A DNA stretch of 64,000 nt from Elusimicrobia bacterium UBA5214 (GTDB taxonomy: Bacteria > Elusimicrobiota > UBA5214), in the NCBI GenBank assembly GCA_002412545.1, contig DHVG01000015.1, positions 1 to 64,000 on the forward strand, in the 5' to 3' direction. The translations under genes were made by a program, and so were the position numbers. Shown piece by piece: positions 34,494 to 42,583 of the stretch. Within the stretch, counting starts at the first letter, position 1; every line of letters begins with the position of its first letter. The notes below the pieces were generated by a model. The model had not been told where the DNA came from. It worked only from the letters and a program-made list of their open reading frames with translations, and made no database searches.

Positions 34494-35153
34494 CTAACCG
34501 TATATACCAACAAGATGCGAGTTTATTCGGCAATTACTTTTTTTCATTTCACTAATTTTTTGCATTACTTCATCAGTAATTTTTTGATAATATTCTCTAT
34601 CTTTGGGATAATTATCTCCTGAATTAGAAAAATATAAAGGTGGAGCGAAATGTACCTCTAAACGCGGAAAATGAAATAACCGATTGGTATTCCTGATTAA
34701 TGCCGGAACTATTGGCACTCCAGTCCAGACAGTAAGTATACCTATTCCGGGTCTTCCTCTTAATAATTTACCCGTACGATTACGCGTCCCTTCCGGAAAA
34801 AGAATTACCAGTTTACCTTCTTCAAGCAGTCTCCTTGCTCTTTTCAGTGCTAAAATGTCCGATTCACCTCTTTTTACCGGGAAAGCATTCACTCTTCGCA
34901 AAATATTCCCAAAAATGGGAATCCGGAAGAGTTCCTGTTTGGCTAGATAGTTGGCTTCCCTTTTCATTGCTGAACCAAGCACTGGTGGGTCAACGAGACT
35001 TGAATGGTTGGCAGCGACGATTACACCTCCTTGGGGAGGAATATTTTTGTGTCCATAGACTTTAATCCGCCAAAAAAATTTAAAAATAAGCCAAAAAAAC
35101 CATTTACCAAATGAATGGACATAATTGATTTGTTTTCTATTGTTTGAGTTCAT
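34494..35153 (-). CDS. plsC: 1-acyl-sn-glycerol-3-phosphate acyltransferase
   Basis: This 219-residue membrane-associated acyltransferase makes phosphatidic acid. It has the catalytic NHSSLVD (H-x4-D) and the glycerol-phosphate-binding FPEGTRNRTG. An N-terminal hydrophobic segment (FGKWFFWLIFKFFW) tethers it to the membrane. Its start lies within the last 17 bases of aroA, so the genes are translationally coupled. Confidence 0.93.
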   Translation of the reverse strand: MNSNNRKQINYVHSFGKWFFWLIFKFFWRIKVYGHKNIPPQGGVIVAANHSSLVDPPVLGSAMKREANYLAKQELFRIPIFGNILRRVNAFPVKRGESDILALKRARRLLEEGKLVILFPEGTRNRTGKLLRGRPGIGILTVWTGVPIVPALIRNTNRLFHFPRLEVHFAPPLYFSNSGDNYPKDREYYQKITDEVMQKISEMKKSNCRINSHLVGIYG

Positions 35154-36501
35154 TCAAAATCTTCCAAAAATCAGGAAAAGATATTTTTATACAGTCAACA
35201 CTTCCAACTGTAGTTTCCCCTTGAGCAATCAATCCCGCAATCACCAGAGTCATCGCAATCCGATGGTCAGCAAAACTTTTCACCCGTGCACCTTTAAGTT
35301 TTGTTGGTCCTTCAATAATCATGCCATCGGGTTTAGTTTTAATCTTTGCACCTAAAAGATTTAACTGTGAAGAAATCGTCTCAATCCGGTCACTTTCTTT
35401 ATGTCTCAATTCTTCCGCACCACTGATTTCGCTCACTCCTTCTGCCTGAGTTGCCAAAAGCGTAAATAAAGGTATTTCATCAATCATCATCGGTATTTCT
35501 TCTTTTTTCAAAGAAACATTTCGGAGTTTACTTGTTTCAACAAGAATATCGGCTACCGGTTCTCCAGAAATTTCTCTTTGGTTAAGTAAAATTATTTTGC
35601 CGCCCATTTTTCTGACTACTTCTAAGAAACCGATACGGGTCGGATTAATTCCGACATTATTTATTTTTATCCTTGAATTAGGAAGAAGTAAAGCAAGAAC
35701 AAGAAAAAAACTTGCCGCACTGAAATCACCAGCAATTTCTAAATCCCGTGCTTCTAAATTAACCGTTCCAGACAAAACAACCTGATTCCCTTCTTTTTTC
35801 AGTGAAACACCAAAAAAAATTAACATTCTTTCGGTATGGTCACGCGAAGGTAAAGGTTCAAAGATTGTCGTTTCTCCGTCCGCAAAAAGACCAGCGAGAA
35901 GAATCGCCGATTTTACCTGTGCTGAAGCAATCGGAAGATTATAACTAATCGGCTTTAATGGATACCGGCCTTTAATTTTTAGTGGCGGATACTTGTCAGG
36001 ATAAAGTACTTGAGTAATTGTTTCCCCCGGGCTCATACTTATTGGTGGAATAATTCTAGAACTAGAAATCTCTGCACCCATCATTGTTAAAGGTTCAATA
36101 ATTCGGTGCATCGGTCTTCTTTTTAAAGAATCGTCACCAGTAATTTCAGTCAAAAACGGGCAGCCGGAAAGGATACCACTTAAGAGACGGATAGTTGTCC
36201 CGGAATTTCCGGCATCAAGAATTTTTTTCGGTTGACTTAATCCTTCTCTACCATTTCCGCAGACAATCAAATCTTTTTTATCTTCTCTAATCTGAACTCC
36301 CAATTCACGGAGACAGGAAATCGTCCGCGAACAATCGTCAGCAGACAAATAGTTTTTTATTTTAGAAGTACCCTTAGTAATTGCAGTAAGCATTATCGCC
36401 CGATGAGTAATTGATTTATCCGCACATACCGTAATTTCACCTTCAACTTTATCTATCGGAAAAATTTTTGAACTATTTTTCTCTATGACTATCTTATTCA
36501 T
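35137..36501 (-). CDS. aroA: 3-phosphoshikimate 1-carboxyvinyltransferase (EPSP synthase)
   Basis: This 454-residue enzyme makes EPSP from shikimate-3-phosphate and PEP. Diagnostic are DKSITHRA near residue 30, LDAGNSGTTIRLLSG, and the later RHKESDRIETI. It ends with TAG, showing that amber is a normal stop codon here. It follows tyrA by 14 bp within the aromatic amino-acid cluster aroF-tyrA-aroA. Confidence 0.96.
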   Translation of the reverse strand: MNKIVIEKNSSKIFPIDKVEGEITVCADKSITHRAIMLTAITKGTSKIKNYLSADDCSRTISCLRELGVQIREDKKDLIVCGNGREGLSQPKKILDAGNSGTTIRLLSGILSGCPFLTEITGDDSLKRRPMHRIIEPLTMMGAEISSSRIIPPISMSPGETITQVLYPDKYPPLKIKGRYPLKPISYNLPIASAQVKSAILLAGLFADGETTIFEPLPSRDHTERMLIFFGVSLKKEGNQVVLSGTVNLEARDLEIAGDFSAASFFLVLALLLPNSRIKINNVGINPTRIGFLEVVRKMGGKIILLNQREISGEPVADILVETSKLRNVSLKKEEIPMMIDEIPLFTLLATQAEGVSEISGAEELRHKESDRIETISSQLNLLGAKIKTKPDGMIIEGPTKLKGARVKSFADHRIAMTLVIAGLIAQGETTVGSVDCIKISFPDFWKILNELKQ

Positions 36502-36515
36502 AGCAAGTTTTCAAT

Positions 36516-37418
36516 TTAAGATTCGTTAAGAACTTTCTGTCGATAATTTTTTGCTTTTTGAAAAAACTTTTTTAGTTTTTTCCTATCTTTCTTTTTAAGT
36601 GAGTTTTCAATTTCCAAAAGAATATTCCTAAATTGACCCAAGGCAGTAATTATCTCTTTCCGATTAGAAAAACTTATATCGGTCCAAATTTGTGGTTCAG
36701 AGGAAGCAATTCGGGTTAAATCACGAAAACTCGGTCCTAAAACTTGAGAAGAATACTTGTTTTTATTTTGAGCAATTAAATTTACTAAACCAGCTGCCAG
36801 GAGATGGGGTAAATGACTGGAACGGGCAAGAAGACAGTCGTGTATTTGCGGTGAAAGAATTAACACTTTTGCCCCGAGTAATTCCCAAAATTTCTGTATA
36901 GTTTCGGTAACCTTTAATGGAGTTTTCTTCGTTGGAGTAAGAAAACAAATTGCTCCTCGGAAAAGGTCAGCCCGGGCATAATCAATACCACTTTTTTCTG
37001 AGCCAGCGAGAGGATGGCCACCGATGAAAACAGGTAAGTGGTGAGTGGGAAATGGTGAGTGGGAAAGAAAAGATTCTATAGCAGAGACAATGGGTGCTTT
37101 GACGCTGCCAACATCAGTAATAATCGCTCCCGGTTTCAGGTGAGGCAAAATTTTTTCTATTATTGAAGCAATCGTTCCTACTGGTGTAGCAATAATTACT
37201 AAATCCGCCTCTTTTACTCCTTCTTTGAAATCAGTTGTGTAATCATCAATCGCACCAAGTTTTTTTGCCTTTATAAGTTTATTTTTGTTTCTTCCAATAC
37301 CTGTCACCTTACACCTTACACCTTCCACCGCCTTTATTGCCAAACCAATTGAACCACCAATCAGACCTACTCCAGTTATTGCTACTGTTTTTATTTTTTC
37401 TAAAAGTTTATTCTTCAT
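36516..37418 (-). CDS. tyrA: Prephenate dehydrogenase
   Basis: This 300-residue NAD-dependent enzyme makes 4-hydroxyphenylpyruvate for tyrosine. The Rossmann motif is ITGVGLIGGSIG, and the active-site region reads IGGHPLAGSEKSG. Its start overlaps aroF by 4 bp (ATGA). Two 7-bp arrays are inserted: residues about 30-38 (EGVRCKVTG) and 119-128 (LSHSPFPTHH), both in loops before conserved motifs. There is no ACT domain. Confidence 0.94.
   Translation of the reverse strand: MKNKLLEKIKTVAITGVGLIGGSIGLAIKAVEGVRCKVTGIGRNKNKLIKAKKLGAIDDYTTDFKEGVKEADLVIIATPVGTIASIIEKILPHLKPGAIITDVGSVKAPIVSAIESFLSHSPFPTHHLPVFIGGHPLAGSEKSGIDYARADLFRGAICFLTPTKKTPLKVTETIQKFWELLGAKVLILSPQIHDCLLARSSHLPHLLAAGLVNLIAQNKNKYSSQVLGPSFRDLTRIASSEPQIWTDISFSNRKEIITALGQFRNILLEIENSLKKKDRKKLKKFFQKAKNYRQKVLNES
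37036..37063. repeat. 7-bp array (GAGTGGG) inside tyrA
   Basis: Units AAGTGGT, GAGTGGG, AAATGGT, GAGTGGG. They encode SHSPFPTHHL just before the conserved IGGHPLAG. Confidence 0.85.
37304..37331. repeat. 7-bp array (ACACCTT) inside tyrA
   Basis: Units TCACCTT, ACACCTT, ACACCTT, CCACCGC. The same heptamer family (TCACCTT, ACACTTT) is inside queE at 56505-56539, although the host genes are unrelated. Confidence 0.8.
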
Positions 37419-38428
37419 AAATTGCGTCCTACTGCTTGTGCTACTTGTTTTAATTCACGCATCAGTTGAACAAACTGTTCAGGAAGCAGTGACTGTGGTC
37501 CGTCAGAAAGTGCTTCTTCCGGTTTAGGATGCACTTCAATGAGTAATCCATCCGCACCACAAGCAATCGCTGCTTTGGACATTGCCGGGATATGTTCCCT
37601 TATCCCCACACCATGACTGGGGTCAACAATCACTGGCAAATGTGTAAAATGTTTAAGCACCGGTACCGCATTCAAATCTAAAGTAAACCTTGTTGCCTCT
37701 TCAAAAGTGCGTATTCCCCGTTCACAAAGAATCACCTTATAATTTCCCTGTGACATTATATATTCCGCCGACATCAAAAATTCTTTAACTGTTGTCGCCA
37801 TACCTCTTTTCAAAAGCACTGGCTTTTTATTTTTCCCTACTTCTTTGAGTAAATCAAAATTCTGAATATTCCGTGCTCCAATTTGGATAATATCCGCATA
37901 ATGACTAACTAATTCTACCTGGTTATTCTGCATTGCTTCAGTAACAATTGGCAGTCCGGTTTTCTTTTTCGCTTCCAGAAGATACTCCAATCCTTTCTTA
38001 CCTAATCCCTGAAAAGTGTAAGGTGAAGTCCGCGGTTTAAATGCACCGCCACGCAAAATTTTTGCACCGGCTTTTTTTATTTCTTGTGCAATTTCAACTA
38101 ATAAATCTTTTTTCTCCACTGCACAAGGACCAGCCATCACCACAATTTCTTTACCGCCGATTTTCACTCCATTGACTTCTATTACTGTATTTTCTTTTTT
38201 AAATTCACGACTTGCCAGTTTGTATGGCCGAGAAATTGGAGTAATAAATTCAACTGTTTCCATCGCTTCAAAAATTTCTCTTGCTAAAATAGCATTCTCA
38301 CCGATTACACCGATAATTGTCTTTTCTTTACCTTTAGAAATGTGCGGAGTGAAACCTAACTCCCTGATTTTTTTCAAAATCTTTTCTACTTCTTTTTTAC
38401 TCACACCGTCGCGTAAAGTTAAAATCAT
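37415..38428 (-). CDS. aroF: 3-deoxy-7-phosphoheptulonate synthase (DAHP synthase, type I-beta)
   Basis: This is a 337-residue first enzyme of the shikimate pathway. Residues 1-70 form a ferredoxin-like regulatory domain (as in Thermotoga DAHP synthase, where it mediates tyrosine inhibition). The barrel has AGPCAVE, GAFKPRTSPYTFQG, LKRGMATT and VDPSHGVG. It heads the aroF-tyrA-aroA-plsC run. Feedback inhibition is expected from the domain but not shown by sequence. Confidence 0.95.
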   Translation of the reverse strand: MILTLRDGVSKKEVEKILKKIRELGFTPHISKGKEKTIIGVIGENAILAREIFEAMETVEFITPISRPYKLASREFKKENTVIEVNGVKIGGKEIVVMAGPCAVEKKDLLVEIAQEIKKAGAKILRGGAFKPRTSPYTFQGLGKKGLEYLLEAKKKTGLPIVTEAMQNNQVELVSHYADIIQIGARNIQNFDLLKEVGKNKKPVLLKRGMATTVKEFLMSAEYIMSQGNYKVILCERGIRTFEEATRFTLDLNAVPVLKHFTHLPVIVDPSHGVGIREHIPAMSKAAIACGADGLLIEVHPKPEEALSDGPQSLLPEQFVQLMRELKQVAQAVGRNL

Positions 38429-38454
38429 TTTTTAATAACTCCTTTCAATTTTTT

Positions 38455-39552
38455 TTACTCAATCAATTTTGGAATTGTCCTCAGTCTAATTTTTAATTCT
38501 TTTTCTGAAGGTAGTGCTAATTTGTACTTAGAAGCAAAAACTTTATTGCTTAATCCACCCAAAACATACTTTGCAAAAATTTCGTCTTTCTTAGCACAGA
38601 GAATAAGTCCTATCGGGTCATTTTCATCATTTATCTTTTCATTTTCTTCAAAATAGTTTAGATAAAAGTTCATCTGTCCTATATCAGCATGGTCAAGTTC
38701 ACCCGTTTTTAAGTCAATCAATACGAAACATTTTAATAGCCGGTTATAGAAAACTAAGTCAATGTAATAATGGTGATTGGCAATGGTAATTCTTCTCTGA
38801 CAAGCAACAAAAGTAAACCCTTTACCAAGTTCTAACAAGAAAAATTGCAATTTATCAATCAGTGCCTATTCTAACTGATTTTCGGTGTAAGATATTTCTT
38901 CTTTTAGATTGAGGAATTCTAAAATATATGGGTCTTTAATTGCATCTTCCGGTTTTTCAATAATCTGTCCTTTCTTTGCCATTCTCATTACTGTTTTGGT
39001 ATCTTTACTCAAAGCAATTCTTTCAAAAAGCATTGAATTAATCTGTCTTTTTAATTCTCTTACTGACCAGTTATTTTGAATTGCATCCTGTTCATAAAAA
39101 GAACGAGCGAGCGATTCTTCCACTTTTAATAATTCACAGTAATGTGACCAAGATAACATTGGCTCAAATTCGCCAGACAGTGTCTGACTTATTTGAGATT
39201 TGGCAGACGGTGTCTGGGATTTTTCTTCTTCATTAAATTTCCAAGACAGTGTCTTGGATTTTCCAAAAGTCAAATAAAATTTTCTCATCAATCTCAAATT
39301 TTCTGCTGAAAAACCTCTCCCAAAATTGTCTATCAAATCTACAGAGAGTTTCTGTAATAATTCTTCTCCATACTCTGCTCTTACTTTGCCTTTTTGTTCA
39401 AATTCTACAATCTCTCTCCCTATCTCCCAGTATGCTAATACTTGTGTTTTGTTTATTTCTCTAACTACTTTAGTTCTTGTCTCAACTAAGATTTTAGCAA
39501 CTCTATCAAACAAGTCCTTGTAATTTCTCAGGCTTAATTCTCTATTCTCCAT
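38455..39552 (-). pseudogene. DUF1016/YhcG-type PDDEXK nuclease interrupted by one amber codon
   Basis: A single reading frame of 364 amino-acid codons is broken only by TAG at 38866-38868 (codon 229). The N-terminal part is a DUF1016 helical domain (MENRELSLRNYKDL). The C-terminal part has the nuclease core FLLELGKGFTFV, YYIDLVFYN and VLIDLKTGEL. Around the stop, NQLE-TAG-ALIDKLQ would be an intact family sequence, so this is a point nonsense mutation and not a frameshift. A TTG at 38850 could restart the nuclease half. The start is ATG 39552. The family is common in accessory regions; function is uncertain. Confidence 0.85.
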
Positions 39553-39949
39553 TTGAATATTTTTCAATAAATTTTTCAACTTTTCTTTTTGCTTCTTCCA
39601 AAAGTTCTTTTGCTTTCTTGTTTACCCTGTAGTTAAATCCATTAGGATTTATACTTCTGGGCGTGCTTCATTAAGACTTAAAAAATTACTTCCGTCCCCA
39701 TTTCTCCCACTTTCCCTCTCCCACCTTAAGGGGAGAGGAAAACACCAAATTCCCCTCATCTTTTTTTCTTCTCCCTCAGGGGGAGAAGGGATAAAACAAA
39801 AAACCTGAACTTACCCTTTCGTTTTTAGAATGAGTGAAATTCAGGTATCATTTGATTTAATATTTTTCATTTCTTGCCACGAATCTTATTGGCGAATATT
39901 CGCAAATTTTAATGTATCAATTACTTCACAAGAGTCAAAAACAATCTTC
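39553..39949. repeat. Gene-free stretch with CTCTCCC hairpins
   Basis: Nearly 400 bp without a gene. 39707-39778 contains CCTCTCCC...GGGAGAGG and CTTCTCCCTCAGGGGGAGAAG hairpins. An ACCTGAA/TTCAGGT pair flanks about 39801-39846. A leftward fragment (39549-39660) could encode about 35 residues of a Lys/Glu-rich tail ending in TAG just inside the DUF1016 start; it has no start and looks like a gene remnant. Confidence 0.6.
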
Positions 39950-40162
39950 TCATACTCGCGCTGGAGAAGGAGAAAAGTCAACTACGACTTCTGGCTTTCC
40001 GGCAAGAATTTCTTTTGCATCAAGTAATTCTATAGCTAAGGGTTTACCTTCGGAATCGTAATCAATGATTACTCCATCTTTAATCTCGTCACTTTCAGCA
40101 ATTTCACCTTCACGAAAACGAATATAAACTGCATCTGCTTCTTGGTCGTAACGAACTTTCAT
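39950..40162 (-). CDS. DUF2283 family protein
   Basis: This 70-residue protein matches the DUF2283 pattern: MKVRYDQEADAVYIRF, a central D-x-D/E turn and VIIDYDSEGKPLAIELLDA. It follows the DUF4258 gene closely; the GGAGGTGA ribosome site overlaps the upstream stop codon. The DUF4258-DUF2283 pair recurs in genomes like a toxin-antitoxin module, but the activity is not established. Confidence 0.88.
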   Translation of the reverse strand: MKVRYDQEADAVYIRFREGEIAESDEIKDGVIIDYDSEGKPLAIELLDAKEILAGKPEVVVDFSPSPARV

Positions 40163-40168
40163 AACTTT

Positions 40169-40426
40169 TCACCTCCAATACTTCTTAATTTTTGAGGTTT
40201 TATAGGCAGTAACACCTATTTTAGAGCCCCTTTCTTCTTTAAATATTACCCGCACTAAATATTCCCTGTTTTTTAAACTATCAAAATACTTTTTCTGAGC
40301 AATTTTTCTTCCTTTTGTACCTTCAATGAGTTGTTCCGGGTTAGCCAGAGTGTCTTTCACCAAATCTTCAGAAATATTTCGTTCTTCAATCTGTAGTTTA
40401 ATATGCTTTGGTAATACTATTCCCAT
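40169..40426 (-). CDS. DUF4258 family protein
   Basis: This 85-residue protein matches DUF4258: HIKLQIEERNISEDLVKDTL and the later YLVRVIFKEE...VTAYKTSKIKKYWR, resembling RelE-like or BrnT-like small folds. It is followed after six bases by DUF2283. It is most likely the toxin-like partner of that pair; this is inference. Confidence 0.87.
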   Translation of the reverse strand: MGIVLPKHIKLQIEERNISEDLVKDTLANPEQLIEGTKGRKIAQKKYFDSLKNREYLVRVIFKEERGSKIGVTAYKTSKIKKYWR

Positions 40427-40741
40427 TTTGCGTTTCTAAAGTGAACCGGTCATCTCAGGAACAGATATTGAGTTTAGTATAATACAACCCTTAAGTAAAG
40501 TCAAGATACTGGTTTTTACCTGACTTAACTAACACCCTCAATTACTTCTACCTCTCACCTTAGTCTCCGATGCCTTCGGATACGGAGTCCGATTCAACGT
40601 CGGACCTCTCCCTCAAGGGGAGAAGGGGTTCAAAAAGACCAAATTTTGTGTCTTTAGTGTGAATCGTAATGGTTCACACTTTTGCCGAGATTTTCACTAA
40701 ATGTAAAAAAGCAAAGACCGTCACCGTCCACTGCCTTGCTT
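40427..40741. repeat. Gene-free stretch with stacked hairpins
   Basis: 315 bp without a gene. 40553-40627 has CTCCGA...CGGAG, GTCCGATTCAACGTCGGAC and CTCTCCCTCAAGGGGAGA hairpins in a row. 40659-40681 is GTGTGAA...TTCACAC. The first group belongs to the CTCTCCC family also present near 39.7 and 43.7 kb. Confidence 0.65.
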
Positions 40742-41116
40742 TCACCAGAGACCATGTTGGACCATAAAACAAGCATTATAGATGACTGAAATTCCGTATT
40801 CTTTTGCTTTTTTAACTGCATTTTCTGACTCGGAGCCGGGTTGCATCCAGATTTCTTTTACTCCGATTTCTTTGCATTCGTCAACGATTTGTTCAGTAAT
40901 TTCCGGTGGAACAACGGTAATTACTAAATCAGGCACAGTCCCAAGTTCTTTTAGATTTTTATAAATTTTCCTTACTAAAATTTCTCCGTCTTTTGGATTT
41001 ACACCTTTCACCTTGTAACCGTTTTCCAGTAAATCTTTAAAAATTTTGAATCCATATTTTTCTACATTTTCCGATACACCAACTACAGCAATTTCTTTTT
41101 CCTGGATGTTTTTCAT
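40742..41116 (-). CDS. CoA-binding domain protein (YccU type)
   Basis: This is a 124-residue Rossmann-fold protein of the CoA_binding_2 family. Seen are IAVVGVSENVEKYGFKIFKDL, YKVKGVNPK, TVVPPEITEQIVDEC and EIWMQPGSES. Members bind CoA or acyl-CoA; the biological role is unknown. It lies 74 bp downstream of hisC across a heptamer hairpin. Confidence 0.92.
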   Translation of the reverse strand: MKNIQEKEIAVVGVSENVEKYGFKIFKDLLENGYKVKGVNPKDGEILVRKIYKNLKELGTVPDLVITVVPPEITEQIVDECKEIGVKEIWMQPGSESENAVKKAKEYGISVIYNACFMVQHGLW

Positions 41117-41135
41117 CTTGGAGAGTATCCCAGCC

Positions 41136-41206
41136 TTTAGCCATTAGCCTATAGCCGTCAGATTACAGTCTTTGGGCTAATAGCCAATGGCTAACGGCTA
41201 ATGGCT
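41136..41206. repeat. Inverted 7-bp arrays forming a hairpin at the hisC end
   Basis: Left arm: TTTAGCC, ATTAGCC, TATAGCC. Right arm: AATGGCT, AACGGCT, AATGGCT. The arms are complementary. The array encodes the last residues SIAISR and the TAG stop of hisC, and could also act as a transcript-ending stem. Confidence 0.85.
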
Positions 41207-42489
41207 ATGGAAATAACTTTTTTCAGCGCTTGAATAAATTTTCTATTTTCCTCCGGCAGACCAATGGTAACTCGGATATATTCCGGAAAACCGTATTCTT
41301 CCATCGCCCGCACAATTACCCCTTGTTCAAGAAGTTCAGTAAAGACCTTTTTCCCTTCTTTCTTCATTTCAATAAGAATAAAATTTGCGGCTGAAGGAAC
41401 ATAATTCAAACCGAGTTTCTTTAGTTCTTGGTAGAGATATTTTTTTCCTTCTTTAACCAATTGAATACTCTTTTTTATTTGCTCGCCATCATCTAAACTG
41501 GCTAATGCCGCCTCTTGGGCTAAAGAATTCACATTAAACGGTGGACGGATTCTCTCTAAGAAGTCAATAATCTCTTTTTTTGCTATCCCATAACCAATCC
41601 GCAGACCGGCTAAACCGTAAATCTTGGAAAAAGTACGCAGAATGATAATGTTTTTCCCTCCACGGAAATATTTCAAAGTATCCGGATAATCTTTTTCTCC
41701 TTTTGCATACTCGTAGTAGGCCTCGTCAATTATAACTAAAGGCATAGTAGATAAGTGGTTAAGTGGGTATGTGGTTAAGTGGTTGAAGAAACTTTCCATC
41801 TCGTCAGCAGTATTGTAGGTGCCGGTGGGATTATTGGGATTAGCGATAAAAATTGCTTTCGTTTTCGGAGTGACTGCTTGCGCCATTGCTACTAAATCGT
41901 GGGTAAATCCCACTCCTTTTGAAAAGCGAGATTGCTTCACGGAGCCTGTCCCGAGCGAGATTGCCACTCCCCACCGCTTTGCTTCGCAAAGCGAAGCAGT
42001 GGGGGTCGCAATGACAAGCGAGGAGTTCGCAATGACAAAAGGGTAGGGGGTCATCGGCACCGTTACTACTTTACTACCCATCAAGTCGCCTGCCATTTGA
42101 TAACGGATAAAAGCATGTTCGGAGACAATAATTTCATCTTCTGGATTAAGGAAAACCTTACCAATCAGTTCAATTATTTCATCTGAGCCGTTACCAAAAA
42201 TAAGATTTTCCGGTTTAACTTGCAACTTTTTAGCTAATTTTTTGCGCAATTCCGGACAACTACTTTCCGGATAGAAATAAATATTTTTTGCACTTCTCTC
42301 AAGCGCAGAAATTGCTTTTTTTGAAGGACCAAGCGGATTCTCATTTGAAGCAAGTTTAATAATATTTTTTACTTTCACCCCTTTTTGTCTCAATTCCCGT
42401 TCTAATTCTGCTATCGGTTTACCTGGAATATATGGTTGAAAACTAAATACCTCTTTTCTCACCAGCTCTTTTATATCCTTTTTCTTCAT
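41191..42489 (-). CDS. hisC: Histidinol-phosphate/aromatic aminotransferase (HisC family)
   Basis: This is a 432-residue fold-type I PLP aminotransferase, about 70 longer than usual. Signatures: IKLASNENPLGPS, NPNNPTGT, and the PLP lysine in LRTFSKIYGLAGLRIGYG. It lies next to pheA and near aroF-tyrA-aroA, so it may transaminate phenylpyruvate or 4-hydroxyphenylpyruvate as well as histidinol phosphate (inference). Two inserts: about 152-188 from a TCATTGCGA palindrome (IANSSLVIATPTASL...), and about 237-247 from an 8-bp array (HLTTYPLNHLST). Its tail and TAG stop come from a heptamer array. Confidence 0.92.
   Translation of the reverse strand: MKKKDIKELVRKEVFSFQPYIPGKPIAELERELRQKGVKVKNIIKLASNENPLGPSKKAISALERSAKNIYFYPESSCPELRKKLAKKLQVKPENLIFGNGSDEIIELIGKVFLNPEDEIIVSEHAFIRYQMAGDLMGSKVVTVPMTPYPFVIANSSLVIATPTASLCEAKRWGVAISLGTGSVKQSRFSKGVGFTHDLVAMAQAVTPKTKAIFIANPNNPTGTYNTADEMESFFNHLTTYPLNHLSTMPLVIIDEAYYEYAKGEKDYPDTLKYFRGGKNIIILRTFSKIYGLAGLRIGYGIAKKEIIDFLERIRPPFNVNSLAQEAALASLDDGEQIKKSIQLVKEGKKYLYQELKKLGLNYVPSAANFILIEMKKEGKKVFTELLEQGVIVRAMEEYGFPEYIRVTIGLPEENRKFIQALKKVISIAISR
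41751..41782. repeat. 8-bp array (TTAAGTGG x4) inside hisC
   Basis: Units ATAAGTGG, TTAAGTGG, GTATGTGG, TTAAGTGG. The reverse-complement words TAACCACT occur in the intergenic array at 42519-42542 just upstream of the same gene. Confidence 0.85.
41926..42036. repeat. TCATTGCGA-type palindrome inside hisC
   Basis: About 111 bp containing GCGAGATTGC twice, a CGCTTTGCTTCGCAAAGCG hairpin and two GCAATGAC words. It is the intragenic relative of the repeat at 3306-3373. It adds about 37 residues before FTHDLVAMAQAV without breaking the frame. Confidence 0.85.
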
Positions 42490-42518
42490 TTTTTTGATTT
42501 CCGCTACTCTATCTCAAC

Positions 42519-42542
42519 TAACTACTTATCCACTTAACCACT
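42519..42542. repeat. Intergenic 8-bp array upstream of hisC
   Basis: Units TAACTACT, TATCCACT, TAACCACT, within a 94-bp gap between pheA and hisC that is low in complexity throughout. Confidence 0.65.
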
Positions 42543-42583
42543 TTTTTTGTTTCACCTTATCCAATTGCCTAATCACCTTTCTT

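Noticed and set aside
38866..38868. Genome-wide amber recoding
   Set aside because: aroA and hisC end with TAG at the expected position, so TAG works as a normal stop; a local mutation is simpler.
39549..39660. Small Lys/Glu-rich reading frame upstream of the DUF1016 gene
   Set aside because: It has no start codon and is preceded closely by stops; it is at most a remnant.
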